Positions 59,520-64,000 of a stretch of DNA of 64,000 nucleotides are shown here, piece after piece (the first letter of the stretch is position 1; each line of letters starts with the position of its first letter). Source of the stretch: an uncultured Bacteroidales bacterium (GTDB lineage: Bacteria > Bacteroidota > Bacteroidia > Bacteroidales > Paludibacteraceae). The notes under the pieces were generated by a model, which searched no databases, was not told the DNA's origin, and worked only from the letters and a program-made list of their open reading frames with translations. The DNA lies in the NCBI GenBank assembly GCA_934716995.1, contig CAKUYO010000002.1, positions 1-64,000 on the forward strand, in the 5' to 3' direction. The translations under genes were made by a program, and so were the position numbers.

Positions 59520-60380
59520 TCAGTGTTTATTCCCTAATACATCATACAAGTTTCCGTCTTTCTCTATATAAAGGGTGTTGTTCCGCAACACTTTGGTCGC
59601 TTTCGCAGCCGTCTCCGCCCCGTGCAAACCGGTTTCACTGCTCTTCCATTGTGCTACAAGCGACACATCTTCTGACGGCATCGTAAAAACCTCGCCCGGT
59701 TGGTACGTCTTGCCGCCGAACAGCCAGCCTTCAAATGTACATCCTTCTCTGGTCGGTTGCCCCTTAGAGAGCGTTATCTGTGTGCCCTCTGCATAAGCAT
59801 ACTCCCGGCAACGGGTGGTCTTCTCCGTATAGCCCTGATACTCGAAATGATACTCTTTGTAACTCTTCCGATAGAGCGTAGGCAGCAGCATACCGGACGT
59901 GGTTCTGCTTGTATAGGTCGTAAATCGGGGACTGTTTACGTTGTACAGGAAACGTCCGTATCGGGTGTTCGTACATTGTACGGTTGCCAGACCGTTCTCG
60001 TCCACTGCAATCGTCCACGTGTTGGTAGTTTTGCCGTACCCTACTTCCTTGGTGTCGGCTGCGCTGAGCAGTTGCCCTGCTGCATTAGCCAGCGTCCATG
60101 CGCCGCTCTTGCCGCCTAATACAAACACCTGCGCTTTGCCTTCCGAGGTCATAATCGACTCGTCTTCCGAAAAAGTGGCGGCGACGCTGGTCAGTATTTT
60201 CTTGCTTGCATCCACCTCACCGGCTGCCACGCCCTTGCTCGGGCAAGCCATCACAATCCGGTCGCCCGCTGCCAACACCGACACATCGGTTACGCGTGTC
60301 CAGTCCTCAGCATAGATGCTTCCTGCTCTCCCGCAGAGCAGAGAGAGTACCAAAAGCCATAATAATTTGTGTTTCTTCAT
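59520..60380 (-). CDS. Secreted protein with InlB-type repeat
   Basis: A 286-residue exported protein (signal LLWLLVLSLLCGRAGSIYAE). Its first domain (DWTRVTDVSVLAAGDRIVMA ... FVLGGKSGAWTLANAAGQLL ... YNVNSPRFTTYTSRT) matches part of the phase-variable protein at 48933. One InlB/Flg_new repeat follows (LSKGQPTREGCTFEGWLFGG ... LVAQW), then a tail LYIEKDGNLYDVLGNKH. It looks like a one-repeat, always-on relative of the switched protein. First gene of a pair with the M6 protease. Confidence 0.85.
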   Translation of the reverse strand: MKKHKLLWLLVLSLLCGRAGSIYAEDWTRVTDVSVLAAGDRIVMACPSKGVAAGEVDASKKILTSVAATFSEDESIMTSEGKAQVFVLGGKSGAWTLANAAGQLLSAADTKEVGYGKTTNTWTIAVDENGLATVQCTNTRYGRFLYNVNSPRFTTYTSRTTSGMLLPTLYRKSYKEYHFEYQGYTEKTTRCREYAYAEGTQITLSKGQPTREGCTFEGWLFGGKTYQPGEVFTMPSEDVSLVAQWKSSETGLHGAETAAKATKVLRNNTLYIEKDGNLYDVLGNKH

Positions 60381-60402
60381 ATTGTTGGGTCATTATTTAT
60401 TT

Positions 60403-60460
60403 CATTACGCATTGTGCATTATGAATTGTGCATTGTGCATTACGCATTGTGCATTGTAAA
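60403..60460. repeat. TGCACAATG repeat in the leader of the 59520-60380 gene
   Basis: About six ATTGTGCATT units between the promoter and the ATG at 60380; same family as the copy in ispG. Confidence 0.8.
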
Positions 60461-60469
60461 AATAGCGTG

Positions 60470-60501
60470 CAAAGGTACACCAAAAATCCGACATACGCAA
60501 C
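60470..60501 (-). promoter_or_regulatory. Promoter of the InlB-repeat protein / M6 protease pair
   Basis: On the - strand GTTG, 20 bp, TACCTTTG. Confidence 0.65.
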
Positions 60502-60531
60502 CCCCACAGCCACACACCTGTCTATACAAAA

Positions 60532-60655
60532 AATATGCAGGATATACAATGCCTGTACTTCGTAATACCAATTACGTAGAAAAGACGTAGAAAGGACGTA
60601 GAAAGAATTGCATTAAACTATGTGTTTAAGCCGCTATTTTATGCATAATATTCAC
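60532..60655 (-). repeat. 11-bp-unit array with conserved TGCATA flanks, copy 2
   Basis: On the - strand: TTATGCATAA, GCGGCTTA, units TTCTTTCTACG / TCCTTTCTACG / TCTTTTCTACG then TAATTG, GGCATTG and CTGCATATTTT. Aligned to 9199-9358 it has one unit fewer. Confidence 0.75.
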
Positions 60656-60675
60656 TTTTTATACAATAAACACAC

Positions 60676-60718
60676 TAAAAAAACGACCATCTGACACGAG
60701 GTCAAATGGTCGTTTTTG
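60676..60718 (-). terminator. Terminator of the AspRS gene
   Basis: On the - strand AAAACGACCATTTGACCTCG pairing with GTGTCAGATGGTCGTTTTTT; long stem plus T-run 20 bases after the stop. Confidence 0.85.
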
Positions 60719-60736
60719 TCATATATTCTTCCTTTT

Positions 60737-62113
60737 TTATGGTGCCACACGATTGATGTCGCGGGGGAACATCGAGCATTCCTTTACGTTGGCAATGCCC
60801 AAGAAACATGCCGTGATACGCTCCAGACCGATGGCAAAACCTCCGTGAGGCGGCATACCGTTGCGGAATGTGTCGAGGTAGAAACGGAAATTATCGGGGT
60901 TCATACCGCGGCGCAGCATCTTCTCGCGATAGTCCTGTTCCTTGTGAATACGCTGACCGCCGGAAGTGATCTCCAAACCGCGCATCAAAAGGTCGAAACT
61001 TAATGTGAGCGACGGGTCCTCGGGGTCGTCCATAGCATAGAACGCACGGTGCTGGCTCGGGAAATGGGTAACGAACACAAAATCCGAACCGTATTTCTCC
61101 AAGGCATACTTGCAGATAGCGCGTTCCTCCTCGGGAGCCAGGTCATCCTCACCGCGGTGGTCTTCCTCTGTCAGGTGGTTATCAAAGAGAATCTCGTGCA
61201 CCTCGCTCAGTTTCCATGCCGGTACATTGGTCGGCAGTTTCGGAGCCGTAGCACCGAGCAGGTTCAGTTCGTGTGCACAATCTTTTTCCACACGGTTGAT
61301 GATATAGTGCAGCAAGGCAGCCTCCAATGTCATCACATCTTCCTGCCCTTTGATAAAGCCCATCTCTACATCAAGCGAGATATACTCGTTCAGGTGGCGC
61401 GATGTATTGTGTTTCTCTGCACGGTATGCCGGCGCAATCTCAAAGACACGCTCATACACACCCACGCCTATCTGTTTGTAGAATTGTGGCGACTGCGCCA
61501 GATAAACCTGTTTGCCGAAGTAATCCAACTTAAACACGTTGGCACCGCCTTCTGCCCCCTCCGATACAATCTTCGGGGTATAGATCTGTGTAAAGCCGTT
61601 CTCGGTCAGAAAATCCGCAAATGCTTTGGCAATCGTCGATTGCACCTTCAGTATCGCCATATCGCGCGGGTTGCGGAGCGTAACCTGACGGTTGTCGAAC
61701 TTGAAGCGCAGCATTGTCTCCTCATCGCCGAACTTCAGCGCATTGATATCTACCACCTCCGATGTCGTCGGACGCGAAAGAACACGCACGGTTGCAACGG
61801 CAATCTCTATCGTATTGTAGAACGCAGCGGGGTCTTTGATTTTTGCCTCGTTCACCGTACCCTCGATCGTTACAGCCATCTCGCGGCAAAGTCCGTTGAG
61901 TGCAATCTCGTTGCCGTTCTCGTCATAGAAACGGGAAGTCTCGTTTTGTACTACAGCCTGCAGCAGACCGCGCGACTTGCGCAGGATGATAAAACCACCC
62001 CACTTGGTAACGCGCACATTGTGAATCATACCGCTCACCGTGATAGTATCACCGGGCTTGCAGTTGTCAATCGTGGTCTTGGCAGCGTTATGTTGTGTCA
62101 AATCAAGTAACAT
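60737..62113 (-). CDS. aspS: Aspartyl-tRNA synthetase, archaeal/eukaryotic type
   Basis: A 458-residue class IIb synthetase: N-terminal OB-fold anticodon-binding domain (VSGMIHNVRVTKWGGFIILR) and catalytic core with motif 2 (RVFEIAPAYRAEKHNTSRHL) and motif 3 (GGFAIGLERI). The segment FYAMDDPEDPSLTLSFDLLM and the end FPRDINRVAP are signatures of the archaeal-type AspRS rather than AsnRS or the long bacterial AspRS with a GAD insert. This type is often non-discriminating and also charges tRNA-Asn with Asp for later amidation by GatCAB; that is not shown here. AsnRS remains the alternative call. Confidence 0.8.
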   Translation of the reverse strand: MLLDLTQHNAAKTTIDNCKPGDTITVSGMIHNVRVTKWGGFIILRKSRGLLQAVVQNETSRFYDENGNEIALNGLCREMAVTIEGTVNEAKIKDPAAFYNTIEIAVATVRVLSRPTTSEVVDINALKFGDEETMLRFKFDNRQVTLRNPRDMAILKVQSTIAKAFADFLTENGFTQIYTPKIVSEGAEGGANVFKLDYFGKQVYLAQSPQFYKQIGVGVYERVFEIAPAYRAEKHNTSRHLNEYISLDVEMGFIKGQEDVMTLEAALLHYIINRVEKDCAHELNLLGATAPKLPTNVPAWKLSEVHEILFDNHLTEEDHRGEDDLAPEEERAICKYALEKYGSDFVFVTHFPSQHRAFYAMDDPEDPSLTLSFDLLMRGLEITSGGQRIHKEQDYREKMLRRGMNPDNFRFYLDTFRNGMPPHGGFAIGLERITACFLGIANVKECSMFPRDINRVAP

Positions 62114-62299
62114 AATTTGCTATTTTTGATATTACTCTATTTTGATATTACTTTTTTCTACTATCTACTTACTCTATCCTACCCTTACCGTATTTATGCC
62201 GCACATAGCGTTTCTCCTATTTGCATATTAGCAGTATTTTTTCACCATAATACGGTTGCACTAATACGGTTGTACTTGCAAACGGGTAGATATAAAAGT

Positions 62300-62354
62300 C
62301 AAGGAGCAAGGAGCAAAGACGATTGTGTGTGTCTTTATTCCTTGCTCCTTGTTC
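62300..62354 (-). terminator. Inverted repeat ending the ribosomal operon
   Basis: GTCAAGGAGCAAGGAGCAAA and its inverse (TTCCTTGCTCCTTGTTCC) form a ~20-bp stem; on the - strand GACTTTTATAT follows. Located between the rplQ stop and the AspRS start. Nothing else is seen in 62114-62368. Confidence 0.55.
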
Positions 62355-62368
62355 CTTATTAAGAGAAA

Positions 62369-62851
62369 TTACTCTGCTTTCGGAGCCTCAGTTGCCTCTG
62401 CAGCAGCCTCCTCTACGCCCTCTTTCACTGCCTTCTTGCCGGCACGACGGGTAGCCTTCTTGGTGGCTTTCTTAGCCTCTTTGAGCATGTTGTCATTGTA
62501 GTCAACCAACTCAATGATACACATCTCTGCAGCATCGCCCAAACGGAAACCTGTGCGGAGAATACGTGTGTAACCACCCGGACGGTTAGCGATCTTCTCG
62601 CCTACGTTTTGGAACAACTCGGTAACTACCTCTTTCTGCTTCAGTTGGCTGAACGCAAGACGGCGGTTCGCCATATTATCCTCTTTCGCACGAGTGAGGA
62701 TAGGCTCAACGTACATACGGAGAGCTTTTGCCTTAGCCAAAGTAGTCGAAATACGCTTGTGCATAATCAGCGAGCAAGCCATATTCGACATCAAAGCGGC
62801 ACGATGGTTGGCTTTGCGGCTAAGATGATTGAATTTCTTATTATGTCTCAT
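62369..62851 (-). CDS. rplQ: 50S ribosomal protein L17
   Basis: A 160-residue L17: MRHNKKFNHLSRKANHRAAL start, then ISTTLAKAKALRMYVEPILT and PGGYTRILRTGFRLGDAAEM. A Lys/Ala/Glu-rich tail of ~40 residues (AKKATKKATRRAGKKAVKEG) extends past the usual core, as in other Bacteroidota. Follows rpoA in the conserved order. Confidence 0.97.
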   Translation of the reverse strand: MRHNKKFNHLSRKANHRAALMSNMACSLIMHKRISTTLAKAKALRMYVEPILTRAKEDNMANRRLAFSQLKQKEVVTELFQNVGEKIANRPGGYTRILRTGFRLGDAAEMCIIELVDYNDNMLKEAKKATKKATRRAGKKAVKEGVEEAAAEATEAPKAE

Positions 62852-62905
62852 AATAGTTTTATAAATTTAATAGTTGGGAACTACGGGGATCTCTCCCCTG
62901 AAAAA

Positions 62906-63898
62906 TTACTCCGTAGTACGATAACGCGAGATATCCATACCAAATGCCAAACCGTTACGCTCAAGCAGTTCGTCCAACTCGGTAAGTGATTTCTTACCGA
63001 AGTTACGGAACTTCAGCAGGTCGGAACGATGATACTTGACCAACTCGCCCAAAGTCTCCACCTCTGCTGCTTTCAGACAGTTGAGTGCACGGACACTAAG
63101 ATCCATATCCTGAAGTTTCTGGTTGAGCAACTGACGCATACGCAGCATCTCCTCATCAAGCGCGCTATTGTTCTTCTTTGTGTCTTCCTCAAGAACGATA
63201 CGCTCGTCCGAGAAAAGCATAAAGTGGTAAATCAGAATTTTAGCAGCCTCAGTAAGTGCCTTCTGCGGGGTGATAGAGCCATCGGTGGTAATCTCGATAG
63301 TCAGTTTCTCGTAGTCGGTACGTTGCTCGACACGGAACTGGTCAACCGAAATCATAACATTACGGATAGGCGTGTAGATGGAGTCGATAGCGAGCACGCC
63401 GATAGGATCATCGGCATGACGGTTCTCGTCTCCGGGTACGTAGCCACGTCCCTTATTGATAGTCAGTTCTATCTCAAAATCTGCCACCTCGTCCATCTCT
63501 GCGAGTTGGAGGTCAGGATTGAGGACTTCGAAGTTCTGGAGAGCCGAGTTCAACTCACCCGCCAGGAATGCTTTCGCATTCGAGACATGGAGTTTAACGG
63601 TTTCACCATTGGCTTCAGAGCCTTCCTTGCGGATGAAGCGAACCTGTTTGAGGTTGAGAATGAGATTAGTTACATCTGTGATGACACCGGGGATAGTAGC
63701 AAATTCATGATCAATACCGCTGATCTTGACAGCGCAAATAGCATACCCCTCCAGCGAGCCAAGCAGCACGCGGCGGATAGCATTGCCTATCGTAATACCA
63801 TACCCCGGTTCGAGAGGACGAAATTCGAAAGTACCTTTCGTCGCACTCGAATCCAACATTATCACCTTGTCAGGTTTGATGAAATCTAATATTGCCAT
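62906..63898 (-). CDS. rpoA: DNA-directed RNA polymerase subunit alpha
   Basis: A 330-residue alpha subunit: N-terminal dimerisation domain (RFEFRPLEPGYGITIGNAIR-type start, LLGSLEGYAICAVKI) and C-terminal DNA-binding domain (LSVRALNCLKAAEVETLGEL; FGKKSLTELDELL). Complete for the family. The rpsD stop lies 11 bases upstream. Confidence 0.97.
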   Translation of the reverse strand: MAILDFIKPDKVIMLDSSATKGTFEFRPLEPGYGITIGNAIRRVLLGSLEGYAICAVKISGIDHEFATIPGVITDVTNLILNLKQVRFIRKEGSEANGETVKLHVSNAKAFLAGELNSALQNFEVLNPDLQLAEMDEVADFEIELTINKGRGYVPGDENRHADDPIGVLAIDSIYTPIRNVMISVDQFRVEQRTDYEKLTIEITTDGSITPQKALTEAAKILIYHFMLFSDERIVLEEDTKKNNSALDEEMLRMRQLLNQKLQDMDLSVRALNCLKAAEVETLGELVKYHRSDLLKFRNFGKKSLTELDELLERNGLAFGMDISRYRTTE

Positions 63899-63909
63899 GA
63901 ATTTAAAGT

Positions 63910-64000
63910 TTATTGTTTAGAGTACAACTCGACGATTAACTGCTCCTTGATATTCTCAGGAATCTCTTCGCGTTGCGGAACGTTGAGATACTTACCTGCC
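63910..64000 (-). CDS. rpsD: 30S ribosomal protein S4, C-terminal end (cut by window)
   Basis: The last 29 codons: AGKYLNVPQREEIPENIKEQ then LIVELYSKQ and TAA. Matches the conserved S4 ending (IPENIKEQLIVELYSK). The rest lies beyond the window edge. Confidence 0.93.
   Translation of the reverse strand, partial: AGKYLNVPQREEIPENIKEQLIVELYSKQ

Noticed and set aside
60737..62113. Calling this gene asnS
   Set aside because: Overall class IIb similarity fits, but the FPRDINRVAP ending and SFDLLMRGLEI segment favour archaeal-type AspRS; kept as an alternative.

Overview
The window looks like the chromosome of a Bacteroidales (phylum Bacteroidota) bacterium. The evidence is: gene starts preceded by the Bacteroidota promoter pattern (TTG/TTTG, about 20 bp, TAnnTTTG); a full moxR-batABCDE aerotolerance locus; a GDE/glycosyltransferase/GH57 glycogen set; Porin_10-type outer-membrane protein; type IX secretion (T9SS) C-terminal sorting tails; many small lipoproteins; and the rpsD-rpoA-rplQ end of the ribosomal protein operon. 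I cannot assign a genus.

Layout. 0.1-7.5 kb: maltose/galactoside O-acetyltransferase-like protein, uvrA, CPA2 cation/proton antiporter, tRNA-Lys(TTT), ispG. 7.7-15.9 kb: AT-rich accessory block with a secreted protein, a 1007-aa T9SS-exported lipase-like hydrolase and four small exported proteins, mostly lipoproteins. 16-22.2 kb: trxA, a compact ClpC, a porin, GH57 amylase. 22.5-30.4 kb: an M6 protease with T9SS tail and paralogous lipoproteins sit between GH57 and its usual partners (glycosyltransferase, debranching enzyme), with decayed copies of the same module upstream. 30.5-41.2 kb: mannose-1-phosphate guanylyltransferase, then moxR, DUF58, a BatA-adjacent membrane protein, batA, batB, batC, batD, batE. 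41.3-48.4 kb: secreted protein, era, M16 protease, tdh and kbl (threonine breakdown). 48.8-52.3 kb: a split surface-protein locus. 52.7-60.4 kb: DUF234-type ATPase, M23/LysM peptidase, EF-hand membrane protein, second M6 protease and an InlB-repeat protein. 60.7-64 kb: archaeal-type AspRS, rplQ, rpoA, 3' end of rpsD.

Most notable finding: at 51372-51997 a 626-bp segment is bounded by a perfect 23-bp inverted repeat. The segment carries the start codon, signal peptide and N-terminal domain of a secreted protein on the + strand. Just outside it, on the - strand, lies an 812-codon open frame with no start codon. The repeat is read in the same frame on both sides, so inversion would fuse them into one 998-aa protein. 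This is the structure expected of a phase-variable ON/OFF switch, seen here in the split state. No recombinase is encoded in the window.

Second theme: the intergenic regions are filled with several families of short repeats, and some have entered highly conserved genes in frame. The ACAAAGAAC family occurs twice in uvrA, the TGCACAATG family in ispG and at the start of an M23 peptidase and the porin, and the TTAGACCGCTGCGCTG family in era. Another element has conserved flanks around tandem 11-bp units whose sequence and number differ between copies. Repeat comparisons were done by eye, so copy numbers are minimum counts.
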